Part shown: piece after piece, positions 8,676-14,776 of the stretch | Layout of the letters: each line of letters starts with the position of its first letter | How positions within the stretch are numbered: the first letter of the stretch is position 1 | Assembly: GCA_030527285.1 (NCBI GenBank) | Contig: JAUNBC010000011.1 | Coordinates: 1-51,882, forward strand | DNA: 51,882 nt | DNA from: Bacillota bacterium | Lineage (GTDB): Bacteria; Bacillota; Dehalobacteriia; UBA4068 | Direction of reading: 5' to 3' | The notes under the pieces: model-generated | Database searches by the model: none | What the model saw: the letters and a program-made list of their open reading frames with translations, nothing else | Told to the model about the DNA's origin: nothing | Translations under genes and position numbers: made by a program

Positions 8676-8780
8676 TGGTGCGGTAGATGGGACTTCCCTG
8701 CGGGCCGGGTTCGCCGACTAAACGATGCCCGCCGGGCATCAGTCGACGAACCTTCAAGTCCCTCTGATCAAACATACCAC
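8676..8780 (-). repeat. tRNA-3'-end repeat, distal copy (105-bp identical block)
   Basis: This block is identical over 105 bp to 8816-8920; the period is 140 bp. In minus-strand orientation it reads: ATGTTTGATCA left block; an outer stem GGGACTT/AAGTCCC (pair at 8756-8762 and 8689-8695); a 12-bp middle stem; a 7-bp inner hairpin; then the last 20 nt of the tRNA-Leu gene including CCA (8676-8695). The left arm GGGACTTGAA is the reverse complement of the tRNA's T-loop and T-stem. Confidence 0.9.
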
Positions 8781-8819
8781 AAAGAAATACCCGCCAAAAA
8801 GCGGGTATTTCTTTGTGGT
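8776..8819 (-). terminator. Perfect 19-bp hairpin between the two repeat copies
   Basis: ACCACAAAGAAATACCCGC (8776-8794) and its exact complement at 8801-8819 flank a six-base loop. On the minus strand the stem starts with the ACCA of the tRNA-3'-end copy and ends in TGGT. It resembles the hairpin behind the true tRNA gene but has a different stem sequence. Confidence 0.8.
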
Positions 8820-8920
8820 GCGGTAGATGGGACTTCCCTGCGGGCCGGGTTCGCCGACTAAACGATGCCCGCCGGGCATCAGTCGACGAACCTTCAAGTC
8901 CCTCTGATCAAACATACCAC
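8816..8920 (-). repeat. tRNA-3'-end repeat, tRNA-proximal copy
   Basis: Second full copy of the 105-bp block. Outer stem 8829-8835 with 8896-8902; middle stem 8848-8859 with 8881-8892 (12 bp, one wobble); inner hairpin 8864-8870 with 8874-8880; unpaired AAAC at 8860-8863. The copy of the tRNA-Leu 3' end is at 8816-8835 and starts 143 bp from the equivalent base of the true gene (8959). Confidence 0.9.
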
Positions 8921-8962
8921 ATAAAAAACCCACCGAAAATCGTGGCGGGTTTTTTATGTGGT
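8916..8962 (-). terminator. CCA-embedding hairpin after tRNA-Leu
   Basis: A 19-bp stem (8944-8962 with 8916-8934) starts on the minus strand with the discriminator base and CCA of the tRNA (ACCACATAAAA...) and ends in TGGT. Its single mismatch is A-C on the plus strand but G-U in the minus-strand RNA, which fits a selected minus-strand RNA hairpin. It probably ends or processes the tRNA transcript. Confidence 0.8.
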
Positions 8963-9043
8963 GCGGTAGATGGGACTTGAACCCATACGCCTTGCGACAT
9001 ACGCCCCTCAAACGTACCTGTCTGCCAATTCCAGCACTACCGC
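8959..9043 (-). tRNA. tRNA-Leu (anticodon GAG)
   Basis: The reverse strand folds as a class II tRNA: acceptor GCGGTAG/CTACCGC, D region with GGAATTGGCAGAC, anticodon stem TACGT/GCGTA with loop TTGAGGG (anticodon GAG, reads CUC/CUU), a long variable arm, T-arm ATGGG-TTCAAGT-CCCAT, discriminator A and an encoded CCA (8959-8961). Its 3' end is copied twice downstream in the repeats. Confidence 0.95.
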
Positions 9044-9045
9044 GT

Positions 9046-9111
9046 ATAACCTTGCATACGTCTTGACGCGAAACATATTTTATCATAACATCGCCGTGTA
9101 TGCAAGGTTAT
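9046..9111. promoter_or_regulatory. 14-bp inverted repeat enclosing the tRNA-Leu promoter
   Basis: ATAACCTTGCATAC (9046-9059) and GTATGCAAGGTTAT (9098-9111) are exact complements separated by 38 bases. The right arm holds the -35 box of the tRNA promoter and the stop codon of the upstream minus-strand gene; the left arm lies just before the tRNA 5' end. It could be a protein operator or a hairpin in read-through RNA. Confidence 0.6.
9077..9105 (-). promoter_or_regulatory. Sigma-70-type promoter of tRNA-Leu
   Basis: On the minus strand TTGCAT (9100-9105) and TAAAAT (9077-9082) are separated by 17 bases. The predicted start is about 27 nt before the mature tRNA 5' end. Confidence 0.7.
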
Positions 9112-9779
9112 TTCAATAAATTTGCGTTTTTCAATGATTTGGGCGTCAGCATTTGATTATCGCCGGTGGCCAGCATCGGCGATACGTATTCGACCTTGGT
9201 AAAGCGCAGCTTCAAATACAGTCCCAGCGGTCCCTGACCGCCGTTATCCTCCCAGCCGGTCAGCATGATCTTATTCGCCAGCTCATAGAGGCGCAGATTT
9301 TTGCGCATAAAGGCGCGGTGTTCGCCGGGCACGTCGCCGACGCGCGTACCGTTGACATATACGCCGTATTCGTTCTTGGCTTCGAGCAGCGCGGCCAGCT
9401 CTTCTTCGCTGCGTTCGATAGCGTCGTCCGCCTCGACGGCGGTCACGCCGGGCGGGGTGTAGGCGCGTATCTCGACCGCGATATCGCCGGTGAATTCCTC
9501 GCTGCGCTCAAAGAAACGATGCAGGGCCGCCTGACGGTCGCCCTCCTCGTCGATGACGTCGGTCTTGGCTACATCGAAGGATAGCTGCAAATAATTGGGA
9601 TCCCAGTCGGGATTGATGTTTTTAAAACTTTCGCGTATTCTTTTGATCCGGCGCTCATACCACAGGAACCAGACTATACACAAAGCCGCCAGCCCGCAGC
9701 AGATCCAGGCCGGCCGCCCGCCGGTCAGGTAAGCTCCGAGCAGCAGGGCTAATGCCAGATAAGCTCGCCAATAACGCAT
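9108..9779 (-). CDS. Hypothetical membrane-anchored protein
   Basis: A 223-residue protein that I do not recognise. The N-terminus has two closely spaced membrane segments (about residues 4-19 and 25-41) followed by a basic YERRIKRIRESF stretch, so the remaining ~180 residues are probably cytoplasmic. The soluble part is acidic in its middle (AVEADDAIERSEEELAALLEAK) and ends in LKLRFTKVEYVSPML. The start is supported by AAGGAGG eight bases upstream. It is transcribed divergently from the aminotransferase, toward the tRNA-Leu, and its stop codon lies inside the inverted repeat at 9098-9111. Confidence 0.75.
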   Translation of the reverse strand: MRYWRAYLALALLLGAYLTGGRPAWICCGLAALCIVWFLWYERRIKRIRESFKNINPDWDPNYLQLSFDVAKTDVIDEEGDRQAALHRFFERSEEFTGDIAVEIRAYTPPGVTAVEADDAIERSEEELAALLEAKNEYGVYVNGTRVGDVPGEHRAFMRKNLRLYELANKIMLTGWEDNGGQGPLGLYLKLRFTKVEYVSPMLATGDNQMLTPKSLKNANLLK

Positions 9780-9884
9780 TTACAAACCTCCTTATCAATG
9801 CAGACACAGCCGCCGTATGCGTCAAGCATAGGCTAAAATTTATAATATCAAATTCCGCCGCTAAAGGCAAATCTTTTTCGCAAT

Positions 9885-9913
9885 TTGCTTACTTTTTCTG
9901 CGTATGTTATAAT
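9885..9913 (+). promoter_or_regulatory. Promoter of the aminotransferase gene
   Basis: TTGCTT (9885-9890), a 17-base spacer, and a consensus TATAAT (9908-9913) in an AT-rich divergent gap, about 60 bases before the start codon. Confidence 0.75.
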
Positions 9914-9972
9914 TCTGTGTAAGTTGAATAATATATTTGTTCGTTAATGATCACAGTCAGGGAGGTAATGCT

Positions 9973-10848
9973 ATGCCAGCGACAAGACAATATGATGAGA
10001 TAGCTTATTATGACGGTCAATGGGGTAAACCCTCGGAAATGCGCATACCGCTGGAGGATCGCGGATATATTTTTGGCGAGGGCGTATACGAGGCTTTTAA
10101 TGCGTTCAATCATGTGATCTGGGGTTTGGAGGAGCATTTAGATCGCCTGGAGTTTTCTCTGCAGTTCATGGATATGCCGCTGCCCTGTCCGCGCGCCGAG
10201 CTGACGGCGCTGCTGCAGCAGGCGGTCGATATGGTAAAGAGCAATCAGCAGATGCTGTATATGCAGCTGACGCGCGGTTATTCGCCGCGCCGGCACGCTT
10301 ATCCCGACGTTGAACGTTCGACGCTGACCATCATTTCCCGCGATCATACCGAGAGCCCGTCTTATGTCGACAGCGGCGGCGCGGCCATCACCGTCGCCGA
10401 CAAGCGCTGGCAGCATTGCAATATCAAGACGCTCAACCTGATCCCCAGCGCCATGGCAGCCAAGCAGGCCGAGCGCGCCGGCGTGTTCGCCTCGATCTTT
10501 CATCGCGACGGCGTTGTCACCGAGGCGCAGGCGCATAACGCTTTCATGGTCAGCGGCGTCGTCGTCTATACCGCGCCGTTGTCGGAGCTGATACTGCCGG
10601 GGATAACGCGCAAGCATATATTGCAGATCTGCGAGCAGCTGGGCATACCGTATAAAGAGGAATATTTTACCGTTGAGCAGATGTATAATGCCGACGAGGT
10701 ATTTATTTCCTCCACCACCAAGTATCCGCTGCCGATACATGCCGTGGACGGTCATACCATCGGCGACGGCGCTACCGGCCCGATCACACGGCGTATCCAT
10801 GCCGCTTATTTGGCGAATATCGAGGCGCTGTGCGGTAAGATCAGTTGA
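9973..10848 (+). CDS. Class IV PLP aminotransferase (D-amino acid / branched-chain type)
   Basis: A 291-residue fold-type IV aminotransferase. It has the family opening YYDGQW ... LEDRGYIFGEGVYEAF, the Schiff-base lysine at Lys152 in CNIKTLNL, and the downstream PLP segment beginning VVTEAQAHNAFMV, then LPGITRKHIL. It resembles D-alanine aminotransferases (Dat), which make D-Glu or D-Ala for peptidoglycan, but the usual EGSSSN motif is replaced by EAQAHN, so substrate use may differ. The ATG at 9973 is chosen because GGAGG at 9961-9965 is correctly spaced; earlier in-frame starts have no such site. Single gene with its own promoter. Confidence 0.85.
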   Translation: MPATRQYDEIAYYDGQWGKPSEMRIPLEDRGYIFGEGVYEAFNAFNHVIWGLEEHLDRLEFSLQFMDMPLPCPRAELTALLQQAVDMVKSNQQMLYMQLTRGYSPRRHAYPDVERSTLTIISRDHTESPSYVDSGGAAITVADKRWQHCNIKTLNLIPSAMAAKQAERAGVFASIFHRDGVVTEAQAHNAFMVSGVVVYTAPLSELILPGITRKHILQICEQLGIPYKEEYFTVEQMYNADEVFISSTTKYPLPIHAVDGHTIGDGATGPITRRIHAAYLANIEALCGKIS

Positions 10849-10968
10849 TTAAGGCAAAAGTATTCGCTTAAATCGACAAATAAAAGAGGGTTTTTGTTTT
10901 GACTGGCGAAACAATACAGGCGGCATGGGGCTGCATTGGCGAGGGTCGTTTTGATTTCGGGTATATTT

Positions 10969-10993
10969 GAATACTGTCTGGACAACAGTATTC
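10969..10993. promoter_or_regulatory. 9-bp inverted repeat upstream of the DUF4911 gene
   Basis: GAATACTGT (10969-10977) and ACAGTATTC (10985-10993) with a seven-base spacer form an operator-like dyad 40 bases before the gene. No regulator can be named from sequence. Confidence 0.5.
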
Positions 10994-11032
10994 AGATTAG
11001 CCCCTGCCGCAGTAGAATTTATTGAGGTGTAT

Positions 11033-11254
11033 ATGGAAGCAAAACATGAAGGCGAGATGCTGATGGTATCCGTGGAACCGGCGGATATAGACCTGTTCAA
11101 CAAGTTGATCGAGGGCTATGATAATATGGCGCTGGTGACCACGCTTGACGCTCGCTTGGGGCGTATCGCCTTATGGGTGTCCGCCCATGCGAAGAAGGAT
11201 ATGCTGGCGATATTAAAATGCCTGCCTATACCGGTAGCCATTGACGGGCAATGA
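11033..11254 (+). CDS. Small DUF4911-like protein
   Basis: A 73-residue protein. The pattern of a short beta-strand (MLMVSVEPADIDLFNKLIEGYDNMALVTTLD) with a central basic, glycine-containing turn and a C-terminal LKCLPIPV resembles the small DUF4911 family of anaerobic Firmicutes, whose function is unknown. The ATG at 11033 is preferred over an earlier in-frame start because GAGGTG lies directly upstream and the resulting length matches the family. A strong terminator follows. Confidence 0.7.
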   Translation: MEAKHEGEMLMVSVEPADIDLFNKLIEGYDNMALVTTLDARLGRIALWVSAHAKKDMLAILKCLPIPVAIDGQ

Positions 11255-11264
11255 TTTTCCGTCA

Positions 11265-11291
11265 AAAGCAGCTCCTTGGAGCTGCTTTTTC
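11265..11291 (+). terminator. Rho-independent terminator after the DUF4911 gene
   Basis: AAAGCAGCTCC/GGAGCTGCTTT, 11-bp perfect stem with a two-base centre (11265-11288), then T-rich tail. Confidence 0.9.
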
Positions 11292-11332
11292 TTTTGCGCG
11301 GAGCCGCGGTTTTTTATGTCCGCGATTGCTCC

Positions 11333-11360
11333 TTGACAGTTTGGGGCGAAGTGATATTAT
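11333..11360 (+). promoter_or_regulatory. Promoter of the zinc-ribbon / map unit
   Basis: A consensus TTGACA (11333-11338), 16-base spacer and TATTAT (11355-11360), directly after the preceding terminator. Confidence 0.75.
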
Positions 11361-11424
11361 TAGTATTGAGCGGCCGGCTGCGGCAGGATCAGCTGCTCAG
11401 GTTGTTATGGAAGGAGATCAAGCT

Positions 11425-11616
11425 ATGGGTAGCGAAAAATGTCCCGCCTGCGGCTCGCAGGCGATCGGCGAGGGCGCGTTTTCCGGATACGCAAATCTGT
11501 CGGTCAAGGGCAAAATGGCTTCATCCAAGGTCACCGCCTACGTATGCAGCGATTGCGGTCTGATCATCGCCATGTATGCGGATAAGCCGGAGAAATTCAC
11601 GCCCCCAGAGGTATAG
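11425..11616 (+). CDS. Small zinc-ribbon protein
   Basis: A 63-residue protein with two CxxC knuckles (Cys6/Cys9 and Cys41/Cys44), consistent with one structural zinc ribbon. The middle is a short beta-rich segment. The start at 11425 follows AAGGAGAT; the longer upstream reading frame has no ribosome site. It is 40 bases before map and shares its promoter. Such ribbons bind nucleic acid or protein partners, but no specific role can be assigned. Confidence 0.8.
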   Translation: MGSEKCPACGSQAIGEGAFSGYANLSVKGKMASSKVTAYVCSDCGLIIAMYADKPEKFTPPEV

Positions 11617-11656
11617 TAGCGGTATAGTCGGTATATATAGAAAAGAAGGCGTAATC

Positions 11657-12406
11657 ATGATCATCAAAACCGAAGCGGAAGCGCAGGCGATGCAGGAGAT
11701 CGGCCATATCTGCGCGCTGGTGCTGCGTAAAATGGGCGAGGCGCTGGAACCCGGCATTACTACGCTGGAGCTGGACGCTATCGGCGCGGCTCTGCTCAAG
11801 GCCGAGGGCGCGGTATCGGCGCCGATCAAGTGCTATGATTTTCCCGGGCATAATTGCATTAGCGTCAATGAGGTGGTGGCGCATGGCATACCCTCCGAGC
11901 GCGTGATCGCGGCCGGCGATATCGTCAATATCGACGTATCCGCTTGCAAGAACGGTTTTTTCTCTGATAACGGACGCAGTTTTGCCGTGCCGCCGGTCAA
12001 GAGCAGCACGCGCAAACTGCTCGATTGCTGCGAGCGAGCCTTGGCGCGCGCTATCAGCGTGGCCGTGGCGGGCGCGCCGCTCAACTGTCTGGGGCGCGAG
12101 GTGGAAAAGGAAGCGCGGCGGCATGGCTTCAAGACGATCAAGAACCTGTGCGGTCACGGCGTTGGCCATACGCTGCATGACGACCCGGACAGCATCTATA
12201 ATTATTACGAGAAGCGCGATAAGCGTCTGCTCACGGCCGGCCTGGTGCTGGCTATCGAGCCGTTCATCTCCGCCGGCGAGGATTTCGTCGACGAGCTGGA
12301 CGACGGCTGGACGCTGGTCACGCCCAGCCGCAGTCAGGTGGTGCAGTTTGAGCACACGGTGATGGTGCGGGAGGGCGAGGAGCCGCTGATACTTACCCCG
12401 CGCTGA
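11657..12406 (+). CDS. map: Methionine aminopeptidase, type I
   Basis: A 249-residue pita-bread metalloprotease that removes the initiator Met from nascent proteins. All five metal ligands are visible: Asp93 (NIDVSA), Asp104 (FFSDNGRSF), His171 (GHGVGHT), Glu201 (IEPFIS) and Glu232 (QFEHTV). The start at 11657 is preceded by AGAAGGCG. This copy is outside the ribosomal-protein cluster where firmicute map is normally found, so it may be a second paralogue. It is followed 13 bases later by a CPBP protease. Confidence 0.93.
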   Translation: MIIKTEAEAQAMQEIGHICALVLRKMGEALEPGITTLELDAIGAALLKAEGAVSAPIKCYDFPGHNCISVNEVVAHGIPSERVIAAGDIVNIDVSACKNGFFSDNGRSFAVPPVKSSTRKLLDCCERALARAISVAVAGAPLNCLGREVEKEARRHGFKTIKNLCGHGVGHTLHDDPDSIYNYYEKRDKRLLTAGLVLAIEPFISAGEDFVDELDDGWTLVTPSRSQVVQFEHTVMVREGEEPLILTPR

Positions 12407-12419
12407 GTTGGAGGGATAT

Positions 12420-13556
12420 ATGAAGGGTCTGCGAATATACTTGGTCACGGTGTTTGTGCTGACCTACGCGGCAGCTTTTTGGCTGATGTCGGCGGGCGGC
12501 GCCGCCAATCCCTATGCGCTGATGGTGTTTTCCGGCTTTATGCTGCTGCCGGCGCTGTCGGTGCTGATCACCAAGCTGATCACCCGCGAGGGTTGGCGCG
12601 ATATCGGCTTTCGCCCGCGCTTTAGAGGACATATCCGTTATTATCTGATCGGCTGGTTTGGACCGACGCTGTTGATCGCGCTGGGCGGGCTGGCGTATTT
12701 CCTGATCTTCCCCGGGCAATTCGACGGCTCGATGACGCAAATCGTCGCCATCACGCAGCAACAACTGGCGGAGGCGGGCATGGCCGCCGCCGATGAGCGG
12801 ACGGTGCGGCTGATGATGGCGGGGCAGCTGCTGCTGGGCTTGCTGGCCGCGCCGCTGCTCAATATCATCACCACCACCGGCGAGGAGCTGGGCTGGCGCG
12901 GTTATATGCTGCCCAAGCTGATCGAGCGTTACTCGCTGCGTGTGGCGCTGCTGCTCAACGGCCTGATCTGGGGCTTGTGGCATGCGCCGATGATCGCCAT
13001 GGGGCATAATTACGGCCTTGGCTATGCCGGCGCGCCCTGGGGCGGTATCGCGGCGATGGTCGGGTTCTGCTTTTTCGCCGGCTGTCTGTTCGGCTATATC
13101 AGCGTCAGGACCGGCTCCTTTTGGCCGGCTTCGCTGGCGCATGGCAGCTTGAACGGTATGGCTGCCGGGGCGATGTATTTTTGCAATGACCCTGCGCCCA
13201 ACCCCTTTATCGGGCCGTTGCCTACCGGCGTTATCGGCGGCTGCGGTTTTATCATCGCCGGCCTGCTGATCTTCTTTTTGTGGAAGCAGCCGCAGCAGCC
13301 GGCGGCGGCGGATCAACATATACGGCGGCGGGATGAGCTGCATCAGCGCAAGCTCGTCGCGCCGGTGATCATCACCGTGCTGGTGGTGCTGCAATGCACG
13401 GCGGCGGCGGTGATCTGGCTGTTTTCGCTGCCCACCGCGGTCAAGGCGATAGTCAGCGTCGGCGCGTTGGCGCTGGCGGCGCTGACCGTGTCGGTGCTGG
13501 TTTCAAGAATAAAAGAGATAAGGAGCGGAGAAGAAGATGATCTTAGTCAATACTGA
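12420..13556 (+). CDS. CPBP-family intramembrane metalloprotease
   Basis: A 378-residue polytopic membrane protein with about eight hydrophobic segments and the Abi/CAAX-type motifs: Glu155-Glu156 with GWRGY (EExxxR), His188 in WHAPM, and the final SLAHGSLN histidine/asparagine. Rce1-related bacterial members cleave membrane-near peptides and are often linked to bacteriocin immunity or signalling. The ATG at 12420, preceded by GGAGG, is preferred to an upstream TTG. After the protease core there is an extra pair of C-terminal membrane segments. The last 20 bases overlap the following YbjQ gene. Confidence 0.88.
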   Translation: MKGLRIYLVTVFVLTYAAAFWLMSAGGAANPYALMVFSGFMLLPALSVLITKLITREGWRDIGFRPRFRGHIRYYLIGWFGPTLLIALGGLAYFLIFPGQFDGSMTQIVAITQQQLAEAGMAAADERTVRLMMAGQLLLGLLAAPLLNIITTTGEELGWRGYMLPKLIERYSLRVALLLNGLIWGLWHAPMIAMGHNYGLGYAGAPWGGIAAMVGFCFFAGCLFGYISVRTGSFWPASLAHGSLNGMAAGAMYFCNDPAPNPFIGPLPTGVIGGCGFIIAGLLIFFLWKQPQQPAAADQHIRRRDELHQRKLVAPVIITVLVVLQCTAAAVIWLFSLPTAVKAIVSVGALALAALTVSVLVSRIKEIRSGEEDDLSQY

Positions 13557-13848
13557 TTATATCACGGGACGCGAATTGGAAATGCTGGGTCTGGTGAAGG
13601 GCTCGACCATACAGACGAGGAATATCGGCAAGGATATCACCGCCGGTTTGAAAACGCTGGTCGGCGGCGAGCTCAAGGCTTATACGGAGATGATGAACGA
13701 GGCGCGCGCGCAGGCGACCAAGCGCATGGTGCAGGAGGCCGAGGCTCTCGGCGCGGACGCGGTGGTCAACGTGCGCTATGCGTCGGCGGCGGTGATGCAG
13801 GGCGCGGCGGAGGTCGTGGCCTACGGCACGGCGGTCAGGTTCAAATAG
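13537..13848 (+). CDS. YbjQ/UPF0145 (heavy-metal-binding-like) protein
   Basis: A 103-residue protein matching the YbjQ (DUF74) family: N-terminal beta strands, the characteristic helix with EMMNEARAQATKRMVQEAEALGADAVVNVRY, and a closing strand with YGTAVRF. Family members form pentamers and some bind heavy metals in vitro; the cellular role is unknown. The start at 13537 overlaps the CPBP gene by 20 bases, and AGGAGCGGAG precedes it, so the pair is coupled. Confidence 0.9.
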   Translation: MILVNTDYITGRELEMLGLVKGSTIQTRNIGKDITAGLKTLVGGELKAYTEMMNEARAQATKRMVQEAEALGADAVVNVRYASAAVMQGAAEVVAYGTAVRFK

Positions 13849-13867
13849 GAGGCGGTTTGCTCCGCGA

Positions 13868-13914
13868 AAAAAGACATGGGCTAAAGTTGCATCGTCTTTA
13901 GCCCATGTCTTTTT
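13868..13914. terminator. Bidirectional rho-independent terminator
   Basis: A 19-bp perfect stem from 13868-13886 with 13896-13914, T-run at one end and A-run at the other. It separates two convergent genes and can serve both. Confidence 0.92.
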
Positions 13915-13931
13915 ATAAGCGTGCGTGCGGG

Positions 13932-14552
13932 TCAGCGTCTGCCGGCCAGGCAGATCAGCTTGCCGATGGTGAAGCCAAGTATCGCCGCCAGCAGCGACAG
14001 CAGCGTTTTGAAGGTCACGCCCAGCACCGTCAGCTCCTCGGCTCCGGCCAGCCATAATGACAGGCCGGTGATGATCAGCGCCACCGCCAGCGAGGGAAAT
14101 ACGGTTCCGCCCCTGATCAGCAGCGTCATCAGCAGCGCCGCCGCGAACAGCGACAGCAGATAGATCAGCGTTGGCGTCAGCGGCGCGGCGTCGGCGATAT
14201 CGGCGCGCGCGTTATAGGTGCTCCAGCTCCAGATCAGCGTCGAGGTGAAAATCAGCAGCAGCGACAGCAGCAGGCCGACGGTGATCAGCGGCACGATACG
14301 ATAGCGGGAAAAGATGCTGCGCCTGGGCCGCTGCGCTTGAGGCCGCCGGACGGCCTTTTTCGCCGCCGCGGCGTTAGCGTTTTCTACCGCCGCTTTCTCC
14401 TTGCGCCGGCGTTTTTCCTGATCCGGCTCAGCGTCCGGCGCGGCGCCGGGCTCGATGATGCCGGCCGAGGGGCCGGGCGGCGGCTCGCTGAAGGCTATCT
14501 CCTGCTGATAGATATGGCGTTTGGTTTGTTTGTCGTCGTAGCTGGCGGGCAT
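13932..14552 (-). CDS. Hypothetical four-helix membrane protein (TIGR04086/YrzE-like)
   Basis: A 206-residue protein with a charged, proline- and alanine-rich cytoplasmic N-terminus (residues 1 to about 85) and four membrane segments in the remainder. The membrane part resembles the small four-TM TIGR04086/YrzE proteins of Firmicutes, whose function is unknown; the resemblance is in topology and length rather than a motif. The start at 14552 follows GAGGAAG; the longer frame upstream reads through promoter DNA of the divergent trpB2 gene. Confidence 0.65.
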   Translation of the reverse strand: MPASYDDKQTKRHIYQQEIAFSEPPPGPSAGIIEPGAAPDAEPDQEKRRRKEKAAVENANAAAAKKAVRRPQAQRPRRSIFSRYRIVPLITVGLLLSLLLIFTSTLIWSWSTYNARADIADAAPLTPTLIYLLSLFAAALLMTLLIRGGTVFPSLAVALIITGLSLWLAGAEELTVLGVTFKTLLSLLAAILGFTIGKLICLAGRR

Positions 14553-14637
14553 GATCTTCCTCGCGCTTCTTCGATAGCAATACGCATAGTAATACTTACT
14601 TGTATTTTCTGCATAAACGGTTTTTTTTCCTGCTATC

Positions 14638-14666
14638 TTGACTTTTATTCGCAAAAAGAGTATCAT
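14638..14666 (+). promoter_or_regulatory. Promoter of trpB2
   Basis: TTGACT (14638-14643), 17-base spacer, TATCAT (14661-14666). The leader of about 105 nt contains a six-codon mini-ORF at 14698-14718 (MAGRIR) with GGGAG upstream; it has no Trp codon. Confidence 0.7.
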
Positions 14667-14776
14667 CACTCTATTGTATAAAGCGGGAGATACGATTATG
14701 GCCGGCAGGATACGCTGACAAAGCGCCCGCCAACATCGCCCGCGGTACATAAAATAAAACGAGGAGGACAAGTACC

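Noticed and set aside
8676-8962. CRISPR array
   Set aside because: Only two long units with a palindromic core and a tRNA-derived end; no short regular repeats with unique spacers and no cas genes.
8754-9086. Minus-strand reading frame of 110 codons across the repeat and the tRNA, and the related one at 8542-8775
   Set aside because: They read through the tRNA-Leu gene and the structured repeats; the shared peptide is only the translated repeat. No ribosome site.
14698-14718. Trp attenuation peptide in the trpB2 leader
   Set aside because: The six-codon frame has no Trp codon and there is no terminator/antiterminator pair in the leader.
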